Shown: positions 29,958 through 40,503, numbered from the stretch's first letter. The stretch: 42,028 bases of DNA from an uncultured Bacteroidales bacterium (GCA_946060685.1 CAMGOT010000004.1:1-42028), one strand, 5' to 3'. The notes: generated by a model from the sequence alone, not told the origin. Numbers and translations: made by a program.

Positions 29958-31700
29958 ATGTGTGCTTCTGAATCCACAGCGGAAAAGAAAGAGACGCTGA
30001 ATTTCATCGAACAGAAAATCAAGGACGATCTTGCAGCAGGCCTGAACGGCGGACGCCTGCAGACGCGCTTCCCCCCAGAGCCTAACGGATATCTGCACAT
30101 CGGTCATGCCAAGGCCATTGCCATGGACTTCGGCGTGGCACGCAAGTTTGGCGGTGTGTGCAATCTGAGAATGGACGACACCAACCCTCAGAAAGAGGAC
30201 ATGGAATATGTGAAGGCTATAGAGCGCGACATCGAATGGCTGGGGTTCAAATGGGGAAAGATGGTCTATGCCTCCGACTATTTCCAGGAACTTTGGGACT
30301 TTGCCGTATGGTGTATCAAGACGGGAAAGGCCTACGTCGATGAGCAGACCTCCGAGCAGATTGCCGCACAGAAGGGTACACCCACCACCCCCGGCACCAA
30401 CAGCCCCTATCGTGACCGCCCCATAGAGGAGAGCCTGGCACTCTTCGAGGAGATGAATTCCGGCAATATGGAACCCGGCAAGGCTATTCTGCGTGCGAAG
30501 ATTGATATGGCAAGTTCCAATATGCACTTCCGCGATCCGATTATGTACCGTGTGCTCAACCTTCCCCATTGGCGTACGGGAACGGCATGGAATGCCTATC
30601 CCATGTATGACTTTACGCATGGACAGAGCGACTATCTTGAGGGAGTGACGCATTCCATCTGCACGCTGGAGTTCGTTCCCCATCGTGAACTGTACGACCT
30701 CTTCGTGGATTGGATCAAGGAATGGAAGGGCGAGGGCGACAATCTTGGCGACAACCGTCCGCGCCAGTTTGAGTTCAACAAGCTCAATCTGAACTATACG
30801 CTCATGTCGAAGCGCAACCTTCTGATTCTCACCAAAGAAGGCGTGGTGAACGGGTGGGACGACCCCCGTATGCCCACTATTTGCGGCATTCGTCGTCGTG
30901 GCTATAGTCCCGAGAGCATACTCCGCTTCATCGATTCCATCGGCTACACCACCTTTGATGCTCTGAACGACGTGAAACTCATGGAGGCTGCAGCACGTGC
31001 CGACCTCAACGAGCGTGCCACCCGCGTTTCCGCTGTACTTGATCCCGTGAAGGTCATCATCACGAATTATCCCGAAGGACAGACCGAGGAGCTGGAGGTC
31101 GTCAACAATCCCGAGCGCCCGGAAGAGGGTACCCATTACATTACCTTCAGCCGCGAACTCTGGATAGAGCGCGATGATTTCAAGGCCGAGCCCGACAAGA
31201 AGTTCTTCCGTATGTGCCCAGGCAAGGAGACCCGTCTTAAAGGTGCATATATAGTGGACTGTACAGGCTATAAGGCTAATCCTGTCACGGGCGACGTCGA
31301 GGAAATCTATTGCACCTACGACCCCGATTCCAAGGCTGGTACGCCGGGTGCAAGCCGGAAGGTGAAGGGAACACTCCATTGGCTGTCCTGCGCACATTGC
31401 GTGCCGGCAGAAGTGAGAAACTACGAGTGCCTCTGGACTTGCGAGAATCCCCGCGATGCCATCAAGCAATACGAGAAGGAGCATGGAGTGCGCGGCATAG
31501 ATGCCATGCGTCCCTTCCTCAATCCCAATAGCCTGAGCGTGAACACCTCTGCCTTTGTGGAGAAGTGGGCTGCCGAACTCCCGGAGTTCTCCTATCTGCA
31601 GTTCCAGCGTATCGGTTATTATAATGTAGACCCAGACTCAACCCCCGAGCATCCTGTGTTCAACTCTACCGTTGGCTTGAAGGACAGCAAGGGAAAATAA
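29958..31700 (+). CDS. glnS: glutaminyl-tRNA synthetase
   Basis: TRFPPEPNGYLHIGHAKAI; LMSKRNLL. Confidence 0.97.
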   Translation: MCASESTAEKKETLNFIEQKIKDDLAAGLNGGRLQTRFPPEPNGYLHIGHAKAIAMDFGVARKFGGVCNLRMDDTNPQKEDMEYVKAIERDIEWLGFKWGKMVYASDYFQELWDFAVWCIKTGKAYVDEQTSEQIAAQKGTPTTPGTNSPYRDRPIEESLALFEEMNSGNMEPGKAILRAKIDMASSNMHFRDPIMYRVLNLPHWRTGTAWNAYPMYDFTHGQSDYLEGVTHSICTLEFVPHRELYDLFVDWIKEWKGEGDNLGDNRPRQFEFNKLNLNYTLMSKRNLLILTKEGVVNGWDDPRMPTICGIRRRGYSPESILRFIDSIGYTTFDALNDVKLMEAAARADLNERATRVSAVLDPVKVIITNYPEGQTEELEVVNNPERPEEGTHYITFSRELWIERDDFKAEPDKKFFRMCPGKETRLKGAYIVDCTGYKANPVTGDVEEIYCTYDPDSKAGTPGASRKVKGTLHWLSCAHCVPAEVRNYECLWTCENPRDAIKQYEKEHGVRGIDAMRPFLNPNSLSVNTSAFVEKWAAELPEFSYLQFQRIGYYNVDPDSTPEHPVFNSTVGLKDSKGK

Positions 31701-31759
31701 GTCCGGAAGGCTCTTTGGCTGAATGCCGGAATTTTCCTCTCCCGGACAAATCCAATGAA

Positions 31760-33211
31760 ATGAAGAAATCTCAGAATGAAATCATAAGTCTCGTTCGTGA
31801 GTATGAAAAGAAATTGTCGGAAGCGTCTGTCCCCTTCTGGATGGATGCTCCCGACATTTTGGATATTCTTGACTACTACGAAGAGCATAACCAATACTTC
31901 GAGGCAGAACTTTGCATGCGCATAGCCGAGAAACTGCATCCTGGTGATACCGAGGTGCTCGTACGACGTGCCTATCGGATGAAGAACGAGGGGAAGTGGG
32001 AAGAGGCAGCACAGTATGTCTGCCGGATTCCTGACCAGCAAAGTGTGGAGGTATTGTTCTTCCTGGCAGAGAAAGCCCTGGCAGAACTGCGATTGGAGGA
32101 GGCCGATGCCCTTTTCCAGAATTGCCTGAGCAAGGAAGCCGCCTTTGCTTTTGAAGATATGGATGCCCTGGAGCAGCCTGCCGATGTCTCGCCTCTACTG
32201 CTGGATATCGGAGAAATCTGCATGGACTATGGTTGTGTGGAGATGGCACAGAAATATCTTTCCCGTATAGCCCAGGATTCCACTGAGGCTGCGCGGGCAT
32301 CGCTGGATTTGGCAGAATGCCTGTACCAGTATGGCGAAACGCCGAAAGCACTCGAACGTCTGGACACCCTCCTTGATGCCAACGCCTATAATATCGAGGC
32401 ATGGCTCATGAAGGCCGACCTCTGCAATGAGAACAAACAATGGACGGAATGTGCGGAGGCGGCAGATTATGCCCTTGCCATCGACCCCGACAACGAGAAA
32501 GCCCTGCGGCTGAAGGCATGTGCCGCCATTGGCATGAACCAATACGATCTGGTGCTGGACATCTTCAGCCATTATCGCAACCTATATCCCAACGATTATA
32601 CCATGGCCCTCAGCGCAGGAGAAATCCTGCTCAACAAGCACCGGTATGAGGAGGCGTTCGAGGTGCTGCGCGTGAGCAACCGCAACTGCCCGAACGAAAA
32701 TCCCGACAAGATGCGTATCCTGACCGACATCGCCATGACCTATTCCGCACGCCACCAGATGAAGCGTGCCTTCGATACCCTGATGGGCATCCGTTCGTTG
32801 GGCATGTCGTATGCCGATGTGCTCTTCCATGCGGCCTCCCAGGCTTTTGACCATCATGAAGTGGCGTTCGGCAAGGATGCCGTACTTCATGCTATCGACA
32901 CTTTCGGGCTCTCTCCAGAGCAGCGTCTGAACTATGCCCGACTGCTGTGCGAGCACAATCTTTTCGGTGAAGTATCAGAACTCTGGGAGCGTCTGCTGAA
33001 GGATCGTGAATCGCACCCCGTGATTGCCGCCCCTTATCTCGCGTTTGCCGCCCGAAGGTTGATGCGCATTCGCGAGTACAAGTTCTGGCTGGCGTGTGCC
33101 ATCTATATTGATCCCACCCTGACCAATGCCATTTTCCGCGACATCTATCCCAACTGCCTCCCGCAGGAATATCTGAATTGTGCGCAGAGGGAATTTCCCG
33201 ATGCCGGATAG
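31760..33211 (+). CDS. tetratricopeptide-repeat protein
   Basis: Repeated helical pairs such as AWLMKADLCNENKQWTECAEAADYALAIDPDNEKALRLKA. Confidence 0.85.
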   Translation: MKKSQNEIISLVREYEKKLSEASVPFWMDAPDILDILDYYEEHNQYFEAELCMRIAEKLHPGDTEVLVRRAYRMKNEGKWEEAAQYVCRIPDQQSVEVLFFLAEKALAELRLEEADALFQNCLSKEAAFAFEDMDALEQPADVSPLLLDIGEICMDYGCVEMAQKYLSRIAQDSTEAARASLDLAECLYQYGETPKALERLDTLLDANAYNIEAWLMKADLCNENKQWTECAEAADYALAIDPDNEKALRLKACAAIGMNQYDLVLDIFSHYRNLYPNDYTMALSAGEILLNKHRYEEAFEVLRVSNRNCPNENPDKMRILTDIAMTYSARHQMKRAFDTLMGIRSLGMSYADVLFHAASQAFDHHEVAFGKDAVLHAIDTFGLSPEQRLNYARLLCEHNLFGEVSELWERLLKDRESHPVIAAPYLAFAARRLMRIREYKFWLACAIYIDPTLTNAIFRDIYPNCLPQEYLNCAQREFPDAG

Positions 33212-33325
33212 GGTAGAGCGTTGAGATCCGGAATTTCCTGAAAATAACATGTTACCGGGAAGCATCCTGCATTTCCGACAACTCCTCCTGCTACCATGAA
33301 ATCATCATCTAATCCAATCCATACT

Positions 33326-35371
33326 ATGAAACGTAAAACGCTAATTTCACTGATGGCCATGGCTTTTCTCTCGATGGGCACTATGCCTTCCATGGCAGAG
33401 AATGCAAAGCCATTTGTCATTCCCGAGCTTTCCTCCTGGCAAGGAGCCGAAGGCCAGTTCCGTCCGTCCGGGCGCGTCATCGTCAATTCCAGGCAGCTTG
33501 CTGCCGTAGCCGAATCCTTCATTCAGGACTATGAGGAAATGTTCGGCGTGCGGCTGCAGGTGGTGAAAGGCAAGCCTGCTGCGGGCGATTTCGTGTTTGT
33601 GCAGGACAATACTGCTGATGCCTCCAGCCAGATGGGCGAAGAGGGCTATCGCCTGAATATCGAAGACTATGCCACCGTGACCGCCGCTACACCCCGAGGT
33701 GCATATTGGGCCACCCGTACCATCCTTCAAATCAGCGAGCAGTCTGCCAGCCGCACGCTGCCCCGTGGAGCCACGACCGATGTTCCGGCCTATGCCGTGC
33801 GAGGATTCATGATGGACTGCGGACGCAAGTACATTCCCCTCGACTATATGTCGAAACTCGTGAAGGTCATGGCTTATTATAAGATGAACACCCTCCAGGT
33901 TCACCTCAACGACAACGGTTTCCGCCAGTATTTCGGCAACGAATGGGCCAAGACTCCTGCTGCCTTCCGTATGGAGAGCGAATGGTTCCCCGGACTTACC
34001 GCTACCGACGGAAGCTATTCCAAGCGCGATTTCATCAACTTCCAGGTGGATGCCGAGAAGCAGTATGTCGATATTGTACCCGAGATTGACGTTCCGGCAC
34101 ATAGCCTTGCCTTTACGCGTTTCCGCCCCAGCCTTGGATCTCAAGAGTTCGGGGAGGATCATCTGAACTTGCGTAATCCCGAGGTGGTACCCTTCCTCGA
34201 CAGTCTTTTCACGGAGTACTGCGCCGGTCCTGATCCCGTGTTCCGCGGCAAGTATGTGCATATCGGTACCGATGAGTACAGCAACCGCGACCCGAAAGTG
34301 GTGGAGATGTTCCGCGACCTCACCGACCATCTGATTCGCAAGGTGGAGAGCTATGGCAAGCAGGCCTACGTTTGGGGCTCGCTCACTCATGCAAAGGGAG
34401 AGACTCCCGTGAAGGTCGATGATGTCATCATGCAGATGTGGTCGTGCGGATATGCCGATCCTTCGGCCATGAAGGAACTGGGCTATAAACTCGTCTCCAT
34501 CCCCGATGGCTATGTCTATATCGTTCCTGCAGCCGGCTATTACTACGACTATCTGAATTGCGGATGGCTCTATCAGTCGTACACACCAGCCCAAATGGGA
34601 TGCGTGAAGTTTGAGGAGCGCGATCCCCAGGTGCTGGGAGGAATGTTTGCCGTCTGGAACGACCATTGCGGCAATGGCATTACGGTCAAGGATATCCACC
34701 ATCGCCTGATGCCCGCCATGCAGACTCTTTCTGCAAAATGCTGGACGGCTGATGGCGTGACCGTGCCTTGGGAGGAGTTTGACTACAAGCGCCGTTACCT
34801 CAGCGAGGCTCCCGGTGTGAACGAACTGGGACGTGTGTTTGCCCCCGGCACCCGTGGAACTGCTGCCTATCCCGCCCCTATGCTGAAGGGAAATACCGAG
34901 TTGGACTGGATCGGTCCTGAAGTGGGTTATGACTATTCCGTGACGTTCACCCTTCGTGCCGATGCCGTGGAAAAGGGTACGGTATTGTTCGAGGGTCCTT
35001 CGAGCAAGGTGTATCTCTCCTCGCCCGAAGGCGGACGTCTGGCATTTGAGCGTGAGGGCTATCTGAATGAGTTCGACTACGTGGTACCCAAGGGCCAGCC
35101 TGTGACGCTCACCGTCTGCGGCAATCATTCCGAGACCGTACTGCTGGTAAACGGCCGTTTCCGTCAGGCGCTCTATCCCCTCACGGTAGGAAGTGCCCTG
35201 GCCGATTCCGGTGCGGCAGGTGCCACTTCTGATCCCTATAGTGCCTCCAAGATGTACTACCAGCGCACGCTGGTGTTCCCCCTCCAGCGTACCGGAAATT
35301 TTGAGGGCGAAATCTCAGGCCTGAGTGTCTCCAACTTTATAGTGGATGGTGCAAAGGGAATCCGGAATTGA
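33326..35371 (+). CDS. beta-N-acetylhexosaminidase, GH20
   Basis: Signal peptide; YAVRGFMMDCGRKYIPLDYMSKLVKVMAYYKMNTLQVHLNDN; HIGTDEY. Confidence 0.92.
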   Translation: MKRKTLISLMAMAFLSMGTMPSMAENAKPFVIPELSSWQGAEGQFRPSGRVIVNSRQLAAVAESFIQDYEEMFGVRLQVVKGKPAAGDFVFVQDNTADASSQMGEEGYRLNIEDYATVTAATPRGAYWATRTILQISEQSASRTLPRGATTDVPAYAVRGFMMDCGRKYIPLDYMSKLVKVMAYYKMNTLQVHLNDNGFRQYFGNEWAKTPAAFRMESEWFPGLTATDGSYSKRDFINFQVDAEKQYVDIVPEIDVPAHSLAFTRFRPSLGSQEFGEDHLNLRNPEVVPFLDSLFTEYCAGPDPVFRGKYVHIGTDEYSNRDPKVVEMFRDLTDHLIRKVESYGKQAYVWGSLTHAKGETPVKVDDVIMQMWSCGYADPSAMKELGYKLVSIPDGYVYIVPAAGYYYDYLNCGWLYQSYTPAQMGCVKFEERDPQVLGGMFAVWNDHCGNGITVKDIHHRLMPAMQTLSAKCWTADGVTVPWEEFDYKRRYLSEAPGVNELGRVFAPGTRGTAAYPAPMLKGNTELDWIGPEVGYDYSVTFTLRADAVEKGTVLFEGPSSKVYLSSPEGGRLAFEREGYLNEFDYVVPKGQPVTLTVCGNHSETVLLVNGRFRQALYPLTVGSALADSGAAGATSDPYSASKMYYQRTLVFPLQRTGNFEGEISGLSVSNFIVDGAKGIRN

Positions 35372-35440
35372 TGCGTAGGTTTGGGGCATAGACGCTTGCC
35401 AGCTTGCAAGTTGAGCTTATTCTTACGGTACCCCCCCCCA

Positions 35441-35484
35441 TAAAAAAACGCCCGTAGTGCTTGTGGTTCAAGTGCTACGGGCGT
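35441..35484 (-). terminator. Rho-independent terminator of lysA
   Basis: ACGCCCGTAGTGCTTG / CAAGTGCTACGGGCGT with minus-strand T7. Confidence 0.8.
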
Positions 35485-35535
35485 GTTGGTGTCATGGGAT
35501 GCAGGATGCTGCATGCCGTGTCGGCTTCCCGGGAA

Positions 35536-36684
35536 TTATTCCGCTATGCTTCCAGGGAGTTTCCGGCAGTTGTATTGGCTCGCCATAATCTCGCCGTATG
35601 CTCCTGCGCTTTTCAGCAGGATGATGTCGCCACGGCGGGTAAGCGGCAGAGTATAGTCCTTCACGAACACATCGCTACTCTCGCAGATAGGGCCTACGAT
35701 GTCGTACTGATCCGTAGCCTGCTCTCCGCGGGCTTCGGCCGAGAGATTCACAGGCTTGTGGAAACTGCCGTACATGGCAGGGCGTACGAGGTCGGTCATG
35801 CCGGCATCGATGATGGCAAAATGTTTCTGCAAGCCATGCTTCACATAGACCACTCGGCTGACCAGCTGGCCGCATTGTGCCACCACGGCACGTCCGAGTT
35901 CAAAGTGCAGCTCTTGCCCAGGCCGGAGTTTCAGATGCTTCTTGAACGTGTTGAAATAGCCGTTGAAATCCGGGATAGGGTGTTCGTCCGGACAGTCGTA
36001 GTCGATGCCCAGTCCGCCACCCACATTGATGCTCCTCACCATGATGTCCTCGGCCTCCAATGCCGCCGTCAGCTGGTTGATGCACTTGCAGAGTTCGGCA
36101 AAGGGCACGAAGGAAGTGATTTGGCTGCCGATGTGGAAATGCAGTCCAATGAAGTCGATATGCTTCAAGGACTCCGCCATCCTGATGGCTGGAATCATGT
36201 CCTGCATGGAAATGCCGAACTTGTTCTCGTTCAGTCCTGTGGTGATTTTCTCGTGCGTGTGTGCGTCGACATTAGGATTGATGCGGAATGCCACCCTTGC
36301 CGTTCTGCCCATTTCCGAGGCCAGTTCGTTGATGACTTCCAGTTCGGGAATACTCTCCACGTTGAAGGCCGCGATGTTGTGCTCCAGGGCTGTGCGGATT
36401 TCGCGGTCGGTCTTTCCCACTCCCGCATAGACGATGTCGGATGCCGGAAAACCGTTTTCAACGGCACGCAGAATCTCGCCGCCGCTCACACAGTCGGCCC
36501 CCAGGCCGGCTTGGGCTATCTTCTTCAGCACGGCTGGTGTGGCACAGGCTTTCACGGCATAGTGTACGTGGAAATGGGGTGCATCCTCCACCGCCTCCCT
36601 GATGGCATTCAGTGTAGCATCAAGCAGTTGGAGGTCATAATAGTAGAAGGGAGTTTCCTGCTTTTCAAAATCAGTTAGGTTCAT
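35536..36684 (-). CDS. lysA: diaminopimelate decarboxylase
   Basis: TPFYYYDLQLLDATLNAI; HYAVKACATPAVLKKIAQAGLGADCVSGGEI; ICESSDVF. Confidence 0.95.
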   Translation of the reverse strand: MNLTDFEKQETPFYYYDLQLLDATLNAIREAVEDAPHFHVHYAVKACATPAVLKKIAQAGLGADCVSGGEILRAVENGFPASDIVYAGVGKTDREIRTALEHNIAAFNVESIPELEVINELASEMGRTARVAFRINPNVDAHTHEKITTGLNENKFGISMQDMIPAIRMAESLKHIDFIGLHFHIGSQITSFVPFAELCKCINQLTAALEAEDIMVRSINVGGGLGIDYDCPDEHPIPDFNGYFNTFKKHLKLRPGQELHFELGRAVVAQCGQLVSRVVYVKHGLQKHFAIIDAGMTDLVRPAMYGSFHKPVNLSAEARGEQATDQYDIVGPICESSDVFVKDYTLPLTRRGDIILLKSAGAYGEIMASQYNCRKLPGSIAE

Positions 36685-36802
36685 GGTAGTTTTTGTGTCT
36701 GGGACAAAGTGGTATGGTGATGCTTGTTTTTTGGGGAGGATGAAGAGGCCTTATTCCGCATTTTCCACCCTCCCCCTGCTCCTTCTTTCCTTCAGGCCCT
36801 GG

Positions 36803-38116
36803 TCAGAAGAGTATTTTCTGCAGAGCCTGCAGCGCCCGCTGCTTGTCCTTCATGGCCACGAGGAAGGAGATGTTGTGGTCAGATCCGCCATAGCTGATCA
36901 TACGCAGGGGAATGTCGCGCAGTGCCTCGGTGGCGAGCGTCTCGAAGCCCGTGTTCTTGCTGCGGAGGTCGCCCACGACGCAGATGATGCACATATCGGT
37001 ATCCACCTGTACGGTGCCGATTTTCTTCAGCCGCTCCACGATGGCAGCCAGTCGGCTGGTCTTGTCGATGGTGACGCTCACACCCACCTCCGAAGTGGTA
37101 ATCATGTCGATGGCGGTCTTGTACTTGTCAAAGATGCTGAACACCTTGCAGAGGAATCCGCTGGCAAGGAGCATGCGGCTGCTGACAATCTTGATGGCTG
37201 TGATGTTGTCCTTGGCAGCAACGGCCTTGATAGTTCCTTCTTGCATTTCGTTGTTGATGATGGTTCCAGGCGCAGAAGGTGCCATGGTGTTTTTCAGACG
37301 TACGGGTACTCCTGCGATTCTGGCAGGCTGGATGCAGGTGGGGTGCAGGATTTTCGCCCCGAAATAAGCCAGCTCGGCACTTTCCTCGAAATTGAGCTGG
37401 CGTACGGGCGAAGTTCCCTCCACGAATCGCGGATCATTGTTGTGCATACCGTCGATGTCGGTCCATATCTGCACCTCGTCGGCCCTCACGGAAGCTCCGA
37501 TAAGCGTGGCGGTATAGTCGGAGCCGCCGCGCTGGAGATTGTCGATTTTTCCGTTGGCATTCCGGCAGATGAAGCCCTGCGTGATGTAGATGTCGTAGCC
37601 GGGATTCTTGTCGAGGATTTCCAGCAGGTGTTCGCGGATATAGTGCATGTCCGGCTCGCCGTTCTTGTCGATGCGCATATAGTCGAGCGCAGGGATAAGC
37701 ATCGTCCTGACGTTCTGCTCCTTGAGATAGTTCGTCACCATATTGGTGCTGATGATTTCGCCTTTCGAAAGGATTTCCTTCTCGATGTCCTCGCTGAACT
37801 TCATTCCGCAGAGGTCATGGATGTCGAGGAAAATTTCGTCGATGAGTTTTCGTGTGGCCAGCTGCATCTCCTCCGTGTCGTACAGGCAAGGGATGTGGTC
37901 GCGGTACTTGTGGCGCAGGTGTGTGATGGTAGTGCCGGCTCCTTCCGGGTTGCCTTTCCTTACGTAGTCGGCAATCTCCACGAGTGAGTTTGTGGTTCCA
38001 CTCATGGCAGAGAGCACCACGATTTTCTGCTGTCCGTCCTCGGTGATGAGCCGGCAGACGTCCTTCATGCGTTCGGGCGTTCCGACGCTTGTTCCTCCAA
38101 ATTTGTATACTTGCAT
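36803..38116 (-). CDS. lysC: aspartate kinase
   Basis: MQVYKFGGTSVGTPERMKDV; FCLGR-like QRGGSDYTATLIGASV; C-terminal ACT-like region. Confidence 0.95.
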   Translation of the reverse strand: MQVYKFGGTSVGTPERMKDVCRLITEDGQQKIVVLSAMSGTTNSLVEIADYVRKGNPEGAGTTITHLRHKYRDHIPCLYDTEEMQLATRKLIDEIFLDIHDLCGMKFSEDIEKEILSKGEIISTNMVTNYLKEQNVRTMLIPALDYMRIDKNGEPDMHYIREHLLEILDKNPGYDIYITQGFICRNANGKIDNLQRGGSDYTATLIGASVRADEVQIWTDIDGMHNNDPRFVEGTSPVRQLNFEESAELAYFGAKILHPTCIQPARIAGVPVRLKNTMAPSAPGTIINNEMQEGTIKAVAAKDNITAIKIVSSRMLLASGFLCKVFSIFDKYKTAIDMITTSEVGVSVTIDKTSRLAAIVERLKKIGTVQVDTDMCIICVVGDLRSKNTGFETLATEALRDIPLRMISYGGSDHNISFLVAMKDKQRALQALQKILF

Positions 38117-38132
38117 TTCTTGATAAAAAGGT

Positions 38133-38888
38133 TTATTCGATGACTTGCACCACCTGTGAGGCATCAGTTCCGGCAGTCTCCGCATCGACGATGACTGCTG
38201 CTCCGGGATGTGAGAGATCGGTGCGGAAACAGAGCGTATGGTCCTTGCATTCGTACACCCGTCCCGGCACATCGGAAAGATGTCGCATGTTGTGTGTGAC
38301 GATGACCGCCGCCGTACCCTGTTGCCGCAGGCGGTCGAGCATCTGCATGATTTTCAGACCAGTGTCGGCATCAAGATTTCCCGTAGGCTCGTCGGCCAGG
38401 ATAAGGCTGGGGGAATTGAGCACAGCCCGTGCTATGGCGATGCGCTGTTGCTCGCCTCCTGAGAGTTCATGCGGATAGCGGTCGATGCGGTCGGACAGCC
38501 CCACCAGCGCGAGCACCTCGTCGATGCGTGTGGCACGCTCGCTCTTGTGCTTCCATCCCGTGGCTCGGAGCACGAAGTCAAGATTCTGCCTGACGGTCTG
38601 GTGCTGCAGGAGGGCATAGTCCTGAAATACGATACCCATCTGCCTGCGCAGTTCTTGTACCTTTCCGCGCTTGATGTGGTCAATGTCGTAGCCCAGCACG
38701 TTCACGCTTCCTGCCTCATAGTCCATTTCTGCATACATGGTCTTGAGCAGGCTGCTCTTTCCGCTCCCGACGGCTCCGATCACGTAGACCAGTTCGCCCT
38801 CTCCCACATTGAGGGTGGCATGCTGCAGGATGGTCTGCCCGTCGATGATGATGCTGATATCTCTGATGTCGATAAGGTTTGTGGACAT
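38133..38888 (-). CDS. ftsE: FtsE-like cell division ATP-binding protein
   Basis: Walker A GAVGSGKSSLLKTMYAEMDYEAGSVNVLGYDI; LSGGEQQRIAIARAVLNSPSLILADEPTGNLD. Confidence 0.85.
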   Translation of the reverse strand: MSTNLIDIRDISIIIDGQTILQHATLNVGEGELVYVIGAVGSGKSSLLKTMYAEMDYEAGSVNVLGYDIDHIKRGKVQELRRQMGIVFQDYALLQHQTVRQNLDFVLRATGWKHKSERATRIDEVLALVGLSDRIDRYPHELSGGEQQRIAIARAVLNSPSLILADEPTGNLDADTGLKIMQMLDRLRQQGTAAVIVTHNMRHLSDVPGRVYECKDHTLCFRTDLSHPGAAVIVDAETAGTDASQVVQVIE

Positions 38889-39235
38889 GTCTATCTCTGT
38901 ATTTGTCTTTGATGCTTGTTTGTTTGTCGCTGGAATCTTGCCGCTGTTGCCCTCGCTTATCCGTTTTCAAGCCTTTGCCCGGCAGTCTGCCAAGGGGGTG
39001 GCAGGTGTAGTTTACGGCGAAAATCGGTGCAAAATTACGACATATCCATGATACTTTTGATATGTTTTCGCGCTTTCTTCAAGAATAATGGTCATTCTAA
39101 AGGCATTTTCATGGAAAAGTGGCGATTATTCTGCTTTTTGAGAATACAAATAAAATGCGGTAGAGAGCCATAAGTGTTCGGGTACATCACATTGTACACC
39201 TTACTTCTCTGGCAGGTATCGCATTTTTCCGGGTG

Positions 39236-39266
39236 CAAAGTTACGTTTTTTGCCCCATACGGCAAA
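39236..39266 (-). promoter_or_regulatory. orphan Bacteroidetes-type promoter, minus strand
   Basis: TTTG-N19-TAACTTTG reading leftward (CAAA at 39263-39266, CAAAGTTA at 39236-39243). Confidence 0.6.
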
Positions 39267-39628
39267 GAGTTGTCCGACTCCCCGCACTATTCCCGTCGGG
39301 GGATGGCGTGTTTTTACCGAATGTCCCTTCAATTCTACACACGTGGGGGAACCGCGGAGCAAAATCCCATCAAGGCTAATTTGAAGAACCTGCCAGAAAA
39401 AGAGCACGATAGAAGTCTTTCGCTGCCGAGGATATTTACTGTTTGCCTATACAATCTGCAAGAAGATTCCATTCAGAAATAGGGTGCCCAATTGTTTTCT
39501 GGAACACCACAATGATAGTCTGATGTTGCTATATGTCAATATGTAATGTTTCTTTTTTCTTCTATATTTCCAACTTTAGGTTTATACTTGCAAGCGGCTC
39601 ACTTTTGACATAGAACCACTCGCCGACG

Positions 39629-39658
39629 CAAAATTACAAAGAAAAATGAAAGGGCAAA
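39629..39658 (-). promoter_or_regulatory. second orphan Bacteroidetes-type promoter, minus strand
   Basis: TTTG-N18-TAATTTTG reading leftward. Confidence 0.5.
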
Positions 39659-39776
39659 AGAAAAGGGAGAAAAACATTGACCTGTACAAATGAAATCCGT
39701 ACAGGAAGAATCGTTTTAGGTGAATTCGCGTTCAATTCGCGGCGAATCTTCAGTACACCAACACGACCCGCATAAG

Positions 39777-39900
39777 CGCCCTGAAAGGACAATGTCTTCC
39801 TTAGCCCAGGGCAACGCCCTGGGTTTCTTCACCACCTGTATTCTTGTACTTTTGCCCAGGGCGATACCCTGGGCTATGTACTTGCTGCCCTTTCAGGGCG
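39777..39900. repeat. REP/BIME-like compound palindrome
   Basis: Outer CGCCCTGAAAGG / CCTTTCAGGGCG; inner hairpins CCCAGGGC-AAC-GCCCTGGG and GCCCAGGG-CGATA-CCCTGGGC. Confidence 0.9.
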
Positions 39901-39986
39901 TACCACCACTTTTGAAATACAATCTATTTGAACTTGCAAAGTTGAATTAAAATTTATACATGTCCGGGGCAAAGGCTTCAGTTTTT

Positions 39987-40072
39987 CGTTCAGCCTGGGC
40001 TGAACGGTCAAGTATATGAACATACTTTGCCATTTATTATATCTTCTCCGACCGTTCAGCCCAGGCTGAACG
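39987..40072. repeat. second REP/BIME-like inverted pair
   Basis: CGTTCAGCCTGGGCTGAACGGTC (39987-40009) and its exact reverse complement (40050-40072), each itself a hairpin. Confidence 0.92.
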
Positions 40073-40166
40073 CAAAATGCAAAACGATGACCATGCGTGT
40101 GCACCCGTATATAGTTTCCCCAGTAAAGCATTATCATCGGTGTGTGTGGTCAATAATCTATTAAGT

Positions 40167-40189
40167 TTCACAACCAAATAGAACTTGCG
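40167..40189. repeat. 23-bp dispersed repeat copy (exact reverse complement of 12969-12991)
   Basis: TTCACAACCAAATAGAACTTGCG. Confidence 0.9.
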
Positions 40190-40269
40190 AAACTTGAATT
40201 AAAAATTTTAGATATAATCACCTACTCTCTTTCTGGCATTTCGGTCTTCTCCGTTTATCTTTCTCTTTT

Positions 40270-40362
40270 TTACTTTTCAACAACTTCTTTCAACTTCTCC
40301 CACACTTTTACCATGGCATAGGTGTCCAGCTCGCAGTATTTCAAGAGTGATTGGTGTGCTGC
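40270..40362 (-). pseudogene. C-terminal remnant resembling a DUF2779 protein
   Basis: AAHQSLLKYCELDTYAMVKVWEKLKEVVEK* with no start codon in frame. Confidence 0.55.
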
Positions 40363-40503
40363 TTACTTCATACTCTTTCAATATTTAAGATATTATTTTA
40401 CTACAAATTTATATCGATTTTTTGTTATCTAAGAATGTTTTAAACTATCATAGGACGAAGAGCCATTTTTCATGGACGAATTCGCATTTATTAGCTTTTC
40501 GCT

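Noticed and set aside
29937-31484. 515-aa antisense ORF over glnS
   Set aside because: glnS on the plus strand is unambiguous
33347-35128. 593-aa antisense ORF over the GH20 gene
   Set aside because: The opposite strand is a clear GH20; antisense product has no recognisable fold
35461-36678. 405-aa plus-strand ORF over lysA
   Set aside because: Antisense to diaminopimelate decarboxylase
36683-37987. 434-aa plus-strand ORF over lysC
   Set aside because: Antisense to aspartate kinase; no domain
39777-40072. CRISPR-like interpretation of the palindromes
   Set aside because: No regular spacing, only inverted pairs of two unrelated motifs, and no cas genes
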